DNA of 64,000 nt from Halostreptopolyspora alba (GCA_003725585.1 RJMB01000006.1:1-64000), one strand, 5' to 3'; shown: positions 33,991 to 43,555, counted from the stretch's first letter. Notes: a model not told the origin generated them from the sequence alone. Numbers and translations are program-made.

Positions 33991-34566
33991 GTGCCTCCGA
34001 ACGCGAAAGTCGAGGTACGCCGCAGCTCCCGCCGTAGGCGGACCGTGTCGGCCTACCGTGACGGGGACAAGACGGTGGTCCTCGTGCCCGCAACGTTCTC
34101 CCGCGCTCAAGAGAAGCGCTGGGTGGAACGCATGCTGGAGCGGTTGGAGGCACGGGAGGAGCGCCGTCGGCCCGACGACGACGCCCTCCACACGCGCGCG
34201 CTCGATCTCGCCGAGCGTTATCTCGCCGGACTCGCTCGCCCCGAATCCGTGCGCTGGGTCGACAACCAGCAGACCCGGTGGGGGTCGTGCACCCCCGAGG
34301 ACGGCGCCATCCGGCTCTCGCGGCGATTGTCGGGGATGCCGTCCTGGGTGGTCGACTACGTACTCCTCCACGAACTGGTTCATCTGATCATCCCCCACCA
34401 CGGCCCGGAGTTCTGGGACATGGTGCGGCGCTACCCCAAGGCGGACCGTGCCCGCGGTTACCTCGAGGGCGTCAGCGCGGCGCCGCGCCTCGACGCCGGG
34501 GCGGATCTCGACCTCACGGTCGAGGACGATATCGACAGCGTCGAAGACGTCGATGACCAGCGGTAG
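33991..34566 (+). CDS. YgjP-like (DUF45) zinc metallopeptidase
   Basis: This 191 aa predicted zinc metallopeptidase belongs to the YgjP/WLM-like DUF45 family. The zinc motif is HELVHLIIPHHGPEFW (HExxH plus a downstream His), preceded by the family signature NQQTRWGSCTPEDGAIRLS. The N-terminal half is basic, the last ~25 residues very acidic (LTVEDDIDSVEDVDD). GTG 33991 is chosen because the homology (VEVRRSSRRRRTVSAYRDG) begins just after it. The substrate is unknown; relatives sit in DNA-repair or toxin-antitoxin contexts. Confidence 0.85.
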   Translation: MPPNAKVEVRRSSRRRRTVSAYRDGDKTVVLVPATFSRAQEKRWVERMLERLEAREERRRPDDDALHTRALDLAERYLAGLARPESVRWVDNQQTRWGSCTPEDGAIRLSRRLSGMPSWVVDYVLLHELVHLIIPHHGPEFWDMVRRYPKADRARGYLEGVSAAPRLDAGADLDLTVEDDIDSVEDVDDQR

Positions 34567-34716
34567 CGGCGAGCCGGCGTCGGGATGCCCACCGACGTAA
34601 CTCCTCCGGCGCCGTGTTCACCGTGACCGATGCCTCCGCACGGCATCAAGGCGGCGCGGGCTTGATTGAGCCACCACCCCGGACGGGATCGGTTGCGGGG
34701 CGCGGATACACCGCGC

Positions 34717-35280
34717 TCAGGCGGCGCCGAGGCCATCGCGGGAGCGGGCCGCCCGTGCCGCCTCCCGAACCAGGGCACGGCACGCGTCGTCGGTGGGTTC
34801 GGGGAGGGCCTCCACCGGGAACCAGCCCAGATCCGCGGACTCGGCCTCGGCGCGGGTCAGCGCGGAGCCGCACTCGGCCAGCGCCGCGTACTGCACGTCG
34901 AGGTGCCACGTACCGCCGCCGCACGGAACCCAGTGCTTGTCCAGCCGGACGGGATCGGGCAGCAACCGCAGCTCGTTGATGCCCGACTCCTCGGTGGCCT
35001 CGCGCAACGCGGCACCGCCCAGGGTGGCATCCGAGGATTCGCAGTGCCCTCCGGTCTGCAGCCACATGCCCAGCCGCCGGTGCAGGGTGAGCACAACCCG
35101 CTCCCCTCCCGGGTCGACGATCACGGCGCTCGCCGTGATGTGGCCGGCACGGCACTCGCGCCACGTTCCGTCGGGGAACCGCGCCAGATGGTCCAGGTAC
35201 TCGCGGCGCAGCGCGTCCTGGGCGGGGTCGGGGGAGGACCAGGAAGAGAGGACCGTTTGGGCGTCGCTGCGCAGCGTCAC
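34717..35280 (-). CDS. Nudix hydrolase
   Basis: This 187 aa Nudix hydrolase likely cleaves a nucleoside diphosphate linked to another moiety. The Nudix box is recognisable (GGHCESSDATLGGAALREATEESGI, split over residues ~77-101) with the REATEESG core intact. The first-half acidic residue is shifted, as in an actinobacterial subfamily. A conserved region after it (LRLLPDPVRLDKHWVPC) may contribute substrate specificity. GTG 35280 overlaps the end of the DUF2342 gene by four bases, so the two are translationally coupled. Confidence 0.87.
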   Translation of the reverse strand: MTLRSDAQTVLSSWSSPDPAQDALRREYLDHLARFPDGTWRECRAGHITASAVIVDPGGERVVLTLHRRLGMWLQTGGHCESSDATLGGAALREATEESGINELRLLPDPVRLDKHWVPCGGGTWHLDVQYAALAECGSALTRAEAESADLGWFPVEALPEPTDDACRALVREAARAARSRDGLGAA

Positions 35281-36731
35281 CGGCCGTCCTCGCTCCCGCC
35301 GTCCTCACTGCCGTTGTCCGTGTCCTCGTCGCTCCCGGAGCTCTCCGCCTCGGCCGTGCCGCCCGTGCGGCCCGTGTCGGTCTCCCCCGTGAACTGCGTG
35401 ATGTCGATCTCGGGGGTGTCATCACCGGTGTGGCCGTGTACGAACGCCTCCGGATCGTCGAGGTCGGAGCTGGAGGGCATCAGGTCCGGGTGCTCCCAGA
35501 CAGCGTCGCGTCCCTGCACGCCGTGAGCTTCCTGGAGCGTGTTCCACAGCGTCGCGGCGTCACGCAGCCGGCGCGGCCGCAGCTCGAGTCCCACGAGTGT
35601 GGCGAAGGTGTGCTCGGCCGGCCCGCCGGTGGCCCGCCGCCGCCGACTGGCCTCGGCGAGCGAGGCCGAGTGCGGAAGCCGACCCGCGACCGCCGACTCG
35701 ACGACCACCGACACCCACCCCTCGATCAGGGCGAGCATGGTCTCCAGACGCGCGAGCGACGCCTTCTGCTGGGGAGTGTCCTGCGGTTGGAACAGCCCCC
35801 CGCTCTCGGTGCCGGACAACGCCTCCTGGAGCGCTTCGGGGTTGGAGATGTCGATCTGGCCGAGCTTCTCCTCGAGCCCGCTCATGTCGAACGACATACC
35901 CAGCGCGTACTCCTCCACCAGGGTGTACAGGTGGGAGCGCAGCCACGGGACGTGACCGAAGAGGCGGTGCAACGCCGTCTCGCGGGCGGCGAGGTACAGC
36001 CGCACCTCGTCGCCGGGAATCTCCAGCCCCTCGCCGAACTTCTGGACGCCCGCCGGCAGCAACGCCGCCCGGCCGTCCTCACCCAGGGGCAGCCCGACAT
36101 CGGTGGATCCGACGACCTCGCGGGCCAGCTCACCGATGGCCTGGCCGGCCTGCTGCCCGACGAGCATGCCGCCCATCTGCTGCACCATGCCCATCAGGGG
36201 TCCCGCCACGGACTGCATCTCACCCGGCAGGTTCTGTCCCATGGACTCGACAATCCGGGAGGTCAGCGGCTCGCACAGTCGTGACCAGGTCGGCATGGTC
36301 CGCTCGACCCATTCCGACCGGCTCCACGCCTCCATGGTGTGCACTCCCGACGGGAGCGAGGTGCTCTCGTTCAACCACAGGTCGGCCAGCCGCAGCGACT
36401 CCTGAACCTGCGCGTACTCCGCGGGGGTAACGCTGCTGTCGCCGTGCTGTGACACCGTGTGCCGGGCTATGTTCTTGGCCACGTCCCAGTTGACGGAGGA
36501 GCCGCCACTCGCCTGCTCCTGAGACGACGACTGCGCCGCCATCATGTCGGCGAACTGGCGAAGCATCTGCGCCATCTGCTGCGGGTCACCGAACGGGAAC
36601 CCGCCCGAGGCGTTCGGGTCGCCCCCGCCGGGACCGCCCCAGCCGCGCCCCGAGCCGGAGTCGCCCGACCCCCGCCCGGACTCGTCATCGGGGTCGTTCG
36701 GCATGCTGAAACCAAAGGGTAGGTCGCTCAC
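35277..36731 (-). CDS. DUF2342-family zinc-dependent metalloprotease-like protein
   Basis: This 484 aa protein belongs to the DUF2342 group (annotated as zinc-dependent metalloprotease or F420-biosynthesis-associated; Rv3195-like). The N-terminal ~80 residues are Gly/Ser/Asp-rich and disordered. The conserved core includes NWDVAKNIARHTV, GQQAGQAIGELAREVVGSTDVGLPL, GEGLEIPGDEVRLYLAARE, LHRLFGHVPWLRSHL and LVGLELRPRRLRDAA. The activity is not proven as far as I know. GTG 36731 starts the family-typical MSDLPFGF. It is divergent from the SDR gene and overlaps the Nudix gene. Confidence 0.88.
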   Translation of the reverse strand: MSDLPFGFSMPNDPDDESGRGSGDSGSGRGWGGPGGGDPNASGGFPFGDPQQMAQMLRQFADMMAAQSSSQEQASGGSSVNWDVAKNIARHTVSQHGDSSVTPAEYAQVQESLRLADLWLNESTSLPSGVHTMEAWSRSEWVERTMPTWSRLCEPLTSRIVESMGQNLPGEMQSVAGPLMGMVQQMGGMLVGQQAGQAIGELAREVVGSTDVGLPLGEDGRAALLPAGVQKFGEGLEIPGDEVRLYLAARETALHRLFGHVPWLRSHLYTLVEEYALGMSFDMSGLEEKLGQIDISNPEALQEALSGTESGGLFQPQDTPQQKASLARLETMLALIEGWVSVVVESAVAGRLPHSASLAEASRRRRATGGPAEHTFATLVGLELRPRRLRDAATLWNTLQEAHGVQGRDAVWEHPDLMPSSSDLDDPEAFVHGHTGDDTPEIDITQFTGETDTGRTGGTAEAESSGSDEDTDNGSEDGGSEDGR

Positions 36732-36796
36732 GATTAGACCTCAGGGCAGGATAGGAATGTCTCCACTACTGTCACGTTAGCTGGGAGCCGCCCCGA

Positions 36797-37921
36797 GTGA
36801 GTACCCAATCCAGCAAGGTTCGCCCACAGCACAGCCGAGAGTCCGACGGTCCGGTGGTGGCGGTCACCGGAGCCGGGACCGGTGTGGGGCGTGCGCTCGT
36901 GGAGCGACTTCGAACCAACACGGTCCCCGGCGCCGTCGGCGGGATCGTCGCCATCGACGACCACAGCGATGAGGTCGAGGGGGTGACCTGGGAGGTCACC
37001 GATATATGTGATCCACGTCTCGCTCCGTTGCTCTCCGGGGTGGACGTGCTCGTGCACGCCGCCGACGACCGCTCCCTGGAGTCGACCCCCGCGGAACGCC
37101 GCGCGTACAACGTTCGCGCGGCGCAGACGGTGCTCACCGCGGCCGCCGCGCAACGTGTCTCCCGTGTCATCCTGCTCACCAGCACCATGGTCTACGGCGC
37201 CGCCCCGGACAACCCGGTGCCGCTGCCCGAGGACAGCCCACTCTCCGCCGAGCTCGGCGCCGGGCTGGTCGGGGACTTCGCCGAGGTCGAGGACCTGGCC
37301 CGCACCGCCCGCCGGGCCCACCCCGGGCTCTCGGTCACGGTCGTGCGTCCGGCCCCGTTGGTCGTCCCGGGGATGGACACGCTACTGACCCGACACTTCG
37401 CCGCCCCCCGGCTGCTGACCGTGAAAGGGCGGGAACAAGCCTGGCAGTTCTGCCACGTCGAGGACCTGGCCAGCGCGCTGGAGTTCGTCATCGTCCACGA
37501 GGTCGACGGCAAGGACGGGGCGTTGGCGGTTGGCTGCGACGGCGCGCTCAGCCAGTCCGACGCGGAGGAGATCGCCGGACTGCGCAGCTTCGACGTTCCC
37601 GCGAACGTGGCCCTCGGCGCCACCCAGCGGCTGCACAGGGTGGGGATCACCCCCGCTTCCGGGAGCGAGATGAAGTTCCTGGTCTACCCCTGCGTCGTCG
37701 ACTGCGCCACACTGCGCGAGGCGGGATGGCGACCCGAGTACGACAACGAGACGTCGCTGCGCGCGCTACTGGATGCCCGTACCGGCAAGCACGCCCTGGT
37801 TGGTCGGAACCTCGGCCGCAAGGAGGTCACCATCACCGCGGCCAGCGCGGCGGGCGCTGCCGTGGCCGCGGTGGGCACCACCGCCGCGATCCGCTACCTG
37901 CGCAAGCGGCGCAGAGGGTGA
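36797..37921 (+). CDS. NAD-dependent epimerase/dehydratase (extended SDR family)
   Basis: This 374 aa protein has an N-terminal Rossmann domain, VAVTGAGTGVGRALVERL near residue 18 (TGxxGxxG-like, with a variant glycine motif). The extended SDR pattern follows (DVLVHAADD, LLTSTMVYGA). The canonical YxxxK catalytic pair is not clear. The C-terminal ~30 residues contain an Ala/Gly-rich helix (AASAAGAAVAAVGTTAAI) that could be membrane-associated, then RYLRKRRRG. GTG 36797 has GGGAG ten bases upstream. Substrate unknown; the gene lies in a conserved actinobacterial neighbourhood with moaE and the Lon-like protease. Confidence 0.83.
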   Translation: MSTQSSKVRPQHSRESDGPVVAVTGAGTGVGRALVERLRTNTVPGAVGGIVAIDDHSDEVEGVTWEVTDICDPRLAPLLSGVDVLVHAADDRSLESTPAERRAYNVRAAQTVLTAAAAQRVSRVILLTSTMVYGAAPDNPVPLPEDSPLSAELGAGLVGDFAEVEDLARTARRAHPGLSVTVVRPAPLVVPGMDTLLTRHFAAPRLLTVKGREQAWQFCHVEDLASALEFVIVHEVDGKDGALAVGCDGALSQSDAEEIAGLRSFDVPANVALGATQRLHRVGITPASGSEMKFLVYPCVVDCATLREAGWRPEYDNETSLRALLDARTGKHALVGRNLGRKEVTITAASAAGAAVAAVGTTAAIRYLRKRRRG

Positions 37922-38022
37922 CCGGCGGCCGCCTCATCTCCGAATCTCACCGACCTCGCGAGAACGCACCGCGAGGCCGGGAATCCCGGCGCCGCGACGA
38001 AAGCCTTGGTAACGTCGAGGTT

Positions 38023-38460
38023 GTGGAACTGATCAGCCTGGTGGGACTGCGCGACACCCCACTCTCCATCGACGAGGTCACCGCGGCGGTGGCCGACCCC
38101 AAAGCCGGCGGGACCACGTTCTTCGTCGGCACGGTTCGTGACCACGACCACGAGCGCGGTGTGCGAGCGCTGTCGTACTCCGCGCATCCCTCAGCCGAGG
38201 ACCGGATGCGTCGCGTCATGGAGAAGGTGGTCGCCGACACCACCGTCGCCGGCCGCCCGTTGTTGCGGGTGGCGGCCCTGCACCGGGTAGGTGACCTGCG
38301 GGTCGGTGACATCGCGGTCGCGGTCGCGGCCGCCGCGGCGCACCGCGACGAGGCGTTCGACGCCTGCCGCCGGTTGATCGACGACATCAAGACCGAGGTA
38401 CCCATCTGGAAGCACCAGGACTTCACCGACGGGAGCTCGGAGTGGGTCGGCGCCAGCTAG
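38023..38460 (+). CDS. moaE: MoaE: molybdopterin synthase catalytic subunit
   Basis: MoaE (145 aa) transfers sulfur from MoaD thiocarboxylate to precursor Z in molybdopterin synthesis. Family motifs are FFVGTVRDHDHERGVRAL, LSYSAHPSAEDRM, LRVAALHRVGDLRVGDIAV, HRDEAFDACRRLIDDIKTEVPIWKHQ (shown in part) and the final DGSSEWVG. The catalytic Lys is in IWKHQ. GTG 38023 is chosen because the homology begins at VELISLVGLRD; upstream in-frame sequence lies in the SDR gene. MoaD is not in the window. MoeZ at 16.5 kb would activate the MoaD partner. Confidence 0.92.
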   Translation: MELISLVGLRDTPLSIDEVTAAVADPKAGGTTFFVGTVRDHDHERGVRALSYSAHPSAEDRMRRVMEKVVADTTVAGRPLLRVAALHRVGDLRVGDIAVAVAAAAAHRDEAFDACRRLIDDIKTEVPIWKHQDFTDGSSEWVGAS

Positions 38461-38562
38461 CCGGGCCGGACCGGTTCCGCTGTTCCCGGGACGCTCCCGA
38501 GGTGGGTGGCCGCACGGTGCCGGTGCGCTTCTCGGCCCCGCACGCCGTTTAGGCTGTTCGGC

Positions 38563-39606
38563 ATGTTCCGTCGTGCCACAACCCTGATCGTCGCGGTCAT
38601 GCTCCTGGTCGGACTCACCGTCGGGGCGAGGTTCCTCCCGGTGCCCTACCTCGTCGCCTCGCCGGGACTCGCCCTGAACACCATCGGAGAGGTCGAGGGC
38701 GACCAGGTTATCCAGATCGAGGGTGAGGAGAGCTACGAACACGACGGTGAGCTCGCCATGGTCACCGTGCAGTACGCCGGTGGCCCGGGCACCCGAATGG
38801 ACATGCTCACGGTGCTCAGCGCGTGGCTCTCCCCCAACGAGTCCGTTCTGCCGGAGGAGGCGCTCTTCCCACCCGACCGGAGTCTGGAAGAGATCACCGA
38901 GAGCCAGGACATGCAGATGGACGACTCCCAGACCGCGGCGACCGCCGCGGCGCTCACCGAGCTGGGCATCGACTACGAAACCCGGTCGGTGGTCATGGGG
39001 GTGGGGGAGGACATGCCCGCCAGCGGCGAGCTCGCTGAGGACGACGTGATCACCGAGGTCGACGGCGAACCGGTGGCCGGTAAGGACGAAACCGTCGAAC
39101 TGGTCGCGGACCGCGATCCGGGGGATCCCGTCGAGCTGACCGTGCTCCGCGACGGCGCGACCGAGCACGTCGAGCTGACCACCACCGACGACAACGGCAC
39201 CGCGATCATCGGGATCATGGTCGGCAACGACATGGAGTTCCCCTTCGACGTCGAGATCGCCGTCGGCGAGGTTGGTGGGCCCAGCGCCGGGATGATGTTC
39301 GCACTGGGAATCATGGACCGCCTATCCGAGGAGAGCCTCACCGACGGCCACACGATCGCGGGCTCCGGCACGATCGAGCCGAACGGCACCGTGGGCGGTG
39401 TGAGCGGAGTCGAACAGAAGGTGGTCAGCGCCGCCGAGGAGGGCGCCGAGTACTTCTTCGTCGCCGAGGAGAGCTGCGGTCAGGCGCAACGGTCGCCCGC
39501 GAGCGACGAGGTCGACGTGGTCAAGATCGGTGAGCTCGGGGACGCCGTCGACGCGCTCGAGAGCATCCGAAACGGCGACGCCCCCGAGGACCTTCCCAGC
39601 TGCTGA
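38563..39606 (+). CDS. Lon-like PDZ-containing secreted/membrane serine protease (S16)
   Basis: This 347 aa protein has an N-terminal membrane anchor (TTLIVAVMLLVGLTVGARF), an extracytoplasmic PDZ domain (~residues 145-215, GELAEDDVITEVDGEPV) and a Lon-type protease domain. The Ser/Lys dyad is visible as GGPSAGMMFALGIMD and GVSGVEQKVVSAAEEGAEYFFV. It matches the Rv3194c/YlbL-type family. ATG 38563 is seven bases after TAGGCT (38550-38555), indicating a leaderless transcript. The C-terminus ends PEDLPSC. It is followed by the convergent PPA1309 gene; UPF0182 lies beyond, as in mycobacteria. Confidence 0.92.
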   Translation: MFRRATTLIVAVMLLVGLTVGARFLPVPYLVASPGLALNTIGEVEGDQVIQIEGEESYEHDGELAMVTVQYAGGPGTRMDMLTVLSAWLSPNESVLPEEALFPPDRSLEEITESQDMQMDDSQTAATAAALTELGIDYETRSVVMGVGEDMPASGELAEDDVITEVDGEPVAGKDETVELVADRDPGDPVELTVLRDGATEHVELTTTDDNGTAIIGIMVGNDMEFPFDVEIAVGEVGGPSAGMMFALGIMDRLSEESLTDGHTIAGSGTIEPNGTVGGVSGVEQKVVSAAEEGAEYFFVAEESCGQAQRSPASDEVDVVKIGELGDAVDALESIRNGDAPEDLPSC

Positions 39607-39678
39607 CCCCTCCGTCGTGGGATGGCGTACCCGCGGCGCCCCCGCGAACGGGCCGGTCACAGGGGGCCAACACGGTTC

Positions 39679-40227
39679 CTAGTCCTCGTCGTCGCTCAGG
39701 GTGAGGGCCAGCGCCGAGGTCAGCGCCGGAACCAGATCCTCCCCGTTGAGCACCTGGTCCTCACTGTCGTACTTGCGCATGCGCAGCGCCGAGTGCCGCG
39801 ATCCATCGCGAAGGACGCCCGCGACCATGCGCACCTCCTCGGCGTCGGGCTGGTCCTTGGCCCACTGGCCGGTGTCGGTGCCCTCGGGAGGAGCCACGGT
39901 CTCGTCGGAGCCCTTCATCACCAGGCGCTCCATGACCAGCGCGCAGCCCGCCACGGTCTCGGGCCAGGCCATCCGGCCCAGTGCCTCCTCGATGGACATC
40001 TCGGAGGGCAACGGCTCCTGCTCGACCGGCGTCAGGTCGTCGGCGGCGACATCCTCGCCCAGGCCGAGCATCTCGGCCAGCGCCGGCTCACGCTCCACCA
40101 GGTCGGTGGTCGCCACCAGGGCGTAGACCCGGATGGGCTGGTCCCAGCCCTTTTCGGACGAGTGACGTTCCAGCTCCATCACGGCTTCGCGAATGTTGAA
40201 AGACACCCCTCCATGGTGGCCGATCAC
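39679..40227 (-). CDS. PPA1309-family conserved protein
   Basis: This 182 aa actinobacterial PPA1309-family protein has unknown function. The conserved features are a helical N-terminus (NIREAVMELERHSSEKGWDQPIRVYALV), MAWPETVAGCALVMERLVM and RMVAGVLRDGSRHSALRMR. It has no membrane segment and a low-pI composition. The start is uncertain: GTG 40227 has AAGGTGGAG upstream, while GTG 40206 lies immediately behind GGAGGG, too close to serve it well. It is divergent from UPF0182 and convergent with the Lon-like protease gene, an arrangement conserved in related genera. Confidence 0.85.
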   Translation of the reverse strand: MIGHHGGVSFNIREAVMELERHSSEKGWDQPIRVYALVATTDLVEREPALAEMLGLGEDVAADDLTPVEQEPLPSEMSIEEALGRMAWPETVAGCALVMERLVMKGSDETVAPPEGTDTGQWAKDQPDAEEVRMVAGVLRDGSRHSALRMRKYDSEDQVLNGEDLVPALTSALALTLSDDED

Positions 40228-40449
40228 GCGGGCGGATGCTCCACCTTCGCGCGGTGGGCTCCGAGTACGCTGTGAGGATCTCGAAGTTCGATGCGAGTTC
40301 GAGTTCGGGCCGATGTCGTGTTGTCATCGGTGTGTCGCGCGGTTTCGGGAACCTGGACCGTCCGCTACGAGTTGGCCATATAAGTTGACGAGCACGCGCG
40401 GGACGTTGGGGTCCCGCCCACGACAAGATCACCGTAACGAGGGGGAGGC

Positions 40450-43400
40450 GTGAGCTTCCGATCGCCCGGCGCACCGACTGCGCGTATGCCTCGTCGATCA
40501 CGGCTGCTCGCGCCTGTCGCCGCAGCCGTGGTCGTCATCATCTTCGCCCTGATGCTCGCCGCGAACTACTGGACCGACTACAAGTGGTTCAGCTCCGTTG
40601 GCTACACCTCGGTCTTCATGACCGAGCTGTGGACGCGGGTCATGCTGTTCGCCGGTGGTGGAGTGGTGATGGCGCTCATCGTCGGCGCCAGTATCTACTT
40701 CGCGTACCGAACGCGCCCACTCTCACGCCCCATGAGCCTCGAACAGCAGGGGCTCGACCGGTACCGGATGTCGGTGGACCCGCACCGCAAGCTGATCTTC
40801 TGGCTTGTGATCGGCGGGCTCGGGCTCATCGCGGGGGCGTCGGCGAGTGGTGAGTGGGGAACCTACCTGCAGTTCGCCAACCGCAGCCCGTTCGAGGAGA
40901 CCGATCCCCAGTTCGGCATCGACATCTCCTTCTTCGCGTTCACCTACCCCTTCCTCCGGGTGATCCTCGGCTACCTCTTCGCCGCCGTTGTGCTCGCGTT
41001 CATCGCCGCGGTCATCGTGCACTACCTCTACGGCGGGGTCCGGCTGCAGTCGGAGGGACAGCGCGCCACCCCCGCGGCGCGTGTGCACCTGTCGGTGCTG
41101 CTCGGGGTGTTCGTGCTGTTGAAGGCGGCGGCGTACTGGCTCGACCGCTACGGTCTGGTCTTCTCCGACGGCGGATACGCCTACGGCGCGTCCTATACCG
41201 ACGTCACCGCGGTGCTGTACGCGAAGATGATCCTCTTCGTGATCGCGCTCATCTGCACGGCGCTGTTCTTCGTGAACATCTACTTCAAGAACACGATGGT
41301 GCCGACCGTCAGCCTCGGTCTGCTCGTGCTCTCGGCCGTGCTGATCGGCGGGGTCTACCCGGCGATCATCCAGCAGTTCGAGGTGAGCCCGAACGAGCAG
41401 CGCCTGGAGAACCCCTACATCGAGCGCAACATCCAGGCCACCCGCGACGCCTACGACATCGCCGACTCGGAGGTCGAGACCTACGACGCGCAGACGGAGC
41501 TGTCACCCGAGGAGCTGTCCCAGGAGACCGAGACGATCCCCAGCGTCCGTCTCGTCGATCCCGCTGTGGTGTCGCAGACCTTCCAGCAGATGCAGCAGGT
41601 CCGTGGTTTCTACGAGTTCCCCGAGGTGCTGGAGGTTGACCGCTACCAGGACTCGGAGGGCGACCAGGTCGACACCATCATCGCCGCGCGCGAGCTCGAC
41701 GGGCCACCCGAGGGCCAGGACAACTGGCTGACCCGCCACCTGGTCTACACCCACGGGTTCGGCATCGTCGCGGCGGCGGGCAACCAGACCGACTCCGAGG
41801 GGCGCCCCGCCTTCACCGAGTACAACATCCCGCCCGAGGGAGAGCTGTCCGATGTGACCGGCGAGTACGAGCCGCGTATCTACTTCGGTCGTGAGGGCGC
41901 CGAGTACGTCATCGTCAACGCCGAACCCGAGTACGACTACCCGCTCGACGCCGGCACCGAGGACGTGCCCACCACCGAGGACGCCACCGACCCCGAGCAG
42001 GGTGGGCCCGACGCCGACAACGCCAGGGCTCCCGGCGATGCCGAGGCTCCGACGCAGCGCGCCGATGGTGAACAGACCGACGAAGGTGGCGAGCAGGGCG
42101 CTGACGAGGGTGACAGTGGCGAGGGCCAGGAGGGTTCCGAGAGCGGGAGCCAGGCCAACAACCACTACGAAGGCGACGGTGGGGTCCTGCTCAGCAGCTT
42201 CTTCGACCGGATCCTGTACGCGATCAAGTACCGGGAGCCGGACATCCTGCTGAACGACGCGATCACCAGCGAGTCGCAGATCATCTACGAGCGCGATCCC
42301 GCCGAACGGGTCGAGAAGGTGGCCCCGTTCCTCACGGCGGACGGCAAACCGTACCCGACCGTGGTCGACGGCCGCGTGCAGTGGGTGGTCGACACCTACA
42401 CGACGACGGACGGCTACCCGTACTCGACGCCGATCGACCTGTCCAACGCCACGGAGGACACCTTCACCGAAGGCACCGACGCGGTGCAGGCCCTGCCGGG
42501 CAACCAGATCAACTACATCCGCAACTCCGTCAAGGCCACCGTCGACGCCTACGACGGCACGGTCACGCTGTACGGGTGGGACGAGGACGACCCGGTCCTG
42601 CAGACCTGGTCCAACGCGTTCCCCGACGTCGTTACCGAACGCGGCGAGATGGAGGACGAGCTCCAGCAGCACATGCGCTACCCCGATGACATCTACAAGG
42701 TGCAGCGGGAGATCATGAAGCGCTACCACATCACCGACGCCGATGCCTTCTACGGTGGTCAGGACTTCTGGGACGTCCCGGCCGACCCGACCGAGGACGG
42801 AGACACGCCCGAGCCGGCGTACCGGCAGACGATCCAGTTCCCCGGCGACGACGAGCCGAGCTTCTCGCTGACGTCGACGTTCGTGCCGCGGGGCCGCGAG
42901 AACCTGTCCGCGTTCATGGCGGTCAACAGCGACCCCAGCTCCGAGGACTACGGTCAGTTGCAGCTGCTGGAGCTGCCACGCAGCACCGTGATCCTCGGGC
43001 CCGGCCAGGTGCAGAACGCGTTCGACTCCGACGCGGACGTGCGCGAGGTGCTGCTGCCGCTGGAGCAGAGCGAGGCCGAGGTGACCAACGGCAACCTGTT
43101 GACGTTGCCGTTCGCCGGTGGGCTCCTCTACGTCGAACCGCTGTACGTACAGGCCGGGGGCGGCGGCGAAGCCTCCTTCCCGTTGCTCCAGCAGGTGATG
43201 GTCGGGTTCGGTGACGAGGTCGCCATCGGTACCAACCTGGAGGACGCCCTGAACAACCTGTTCGAGGGCGGCGAGGGACCGCTGGACGACGGCGGTGGCC
43301 AGGAGGAGGACACCGAGGAGGCCGACACCGGCGACGGCGGTGGTGGCGGCGGTGGGAACGAGGAGCTCACCGAGGCGCTGAACGACGCCACCGAAGCCTA

Positions 43401-43503
43401 CGAGGACGGTCAGCAGGCCCTGGAGGAGGGCGACTTCACCGCCTACGACGAGGCCAACGAACGCCTGCAGGACGCCTTGGGGCGCCTGGAGGACGCCAGC
43501 TAG
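40450..43503 (+). CDS. UPF0182-family large membrane protein
   Basis: This 1017 aa integral membrane protein belongs to UPF0182 (Rv3193c-like; function unknown). About seven helices occupy residues ~20-310 (VAAAVVVIIFALMLAANYW, VMLFAGGGVVMALIVGASI, LVLSAVLIGGVYPAI and others). A large extracytoplasmic domain follows with YIERNIQATRDAYDI and YVEPLYVQA. A Glu/Asp/Gly-rich insert near residues 505-575 and an acidic Gly-rich stretch near 940-985 interrupt the domain. GTG 40450 sits one base after GGGGGAGG, so the real start may be ATG 40486. A strong terminator follows at 43556. Confidence 0.92.
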   Translation: MSFRSPGAPTARMPRRSRLLAPVAAAVVVIIFALMLAANYWTDYKWFSSVGYTSVFMTELWTRVMLFAGGGVVMALIVGASIYFAYRTRPLSRPMSLEQQGLDRYRMSVDPHRKLIFWLVIGGLGLIAGASASGEWGTYLQFANRSPFEETDPQFGIDISFFAFTYPFLRVILGYLFAAVVLAFIAAVIVHYLYGGVRLQSEGQRATPAARVHLSVLLGVFVLLKAAAYWLDRYGLVFSDGGYAYGASYTDVTAVLYAKMILFVIALICTALFFVNIYFKNTMVPTVSLGLLVLSAVLIGGVYPAIIQQFEVSPNEQRLENPYIERNIQATRDAYDIADSEVETYDAQTELSPEELSQETETIPSVRLVDPAVVSQTFQQMQQVRGFYEFPEVLEVDRYQDSEGDQVDTIIAARELDGPPEGQDNWLTRHLVYTHGFGIVAAAGNQTDSEGRPAFTEYNIPPEGELSDVTGEYEPRIYFGREGAEYVIVNAEPEYDYPLDAGTEDVPTTEDATDPEQGGPDADNARAPGDAEAPTQRADGEQTDEGGEQGADEGDSGEGQEGSESGSQANNHYEGDGGVLLSSFFDRILYAIKYREPDILLNDAITSESQIIYERDPAERVEKVAPFLTADGKPYPTVVDGRVQWVVDTYTTTDGYPYSTPIDLSNATEDTFTEGTDAVQALPGNQINYIRNSVKATVDAYDGTVTLYGWDEDDPVLQTWSNAFPDVVTERGEMEDELQQHMRYPDDIYKVQREIMKRYHITDADAFYGGQDFWDVPADPTEDGDTPEPAYRQTIQFPGDDEPSFSLTSTFVPRGRENLSAFMAVNSDPSSEDYGQLQLLELPRSTVILGPGQVQNAFDSDADVREVLLPLEQSEAEVTNGNLLTLPFAGGLLYVEPLYVQAGGGGEASFPLLQQVMVGFGDEVAIGTNLEDALNNLFEGGEGPLDDGGGQEEDTEEADTGDGGGGGGGNEELTEALNDATEAYEDGQQALEEGDFTAYDEANERLQDALGRLEDAS

Positions 43504-43555
43504 CCCCGGGCCGGGGGGCCGCGTCCCGCGCGGTGCCCCGGCGCCGCACAACGGT

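Noticed and set aside
41503-43551. 682-codon minus-strand ORF opposite UPF0182
   Set aside because: Mirror frame of a strongly conserved membrane protein; the Val/Leu/Gly-rich product has no domain and no ribosome binding site.
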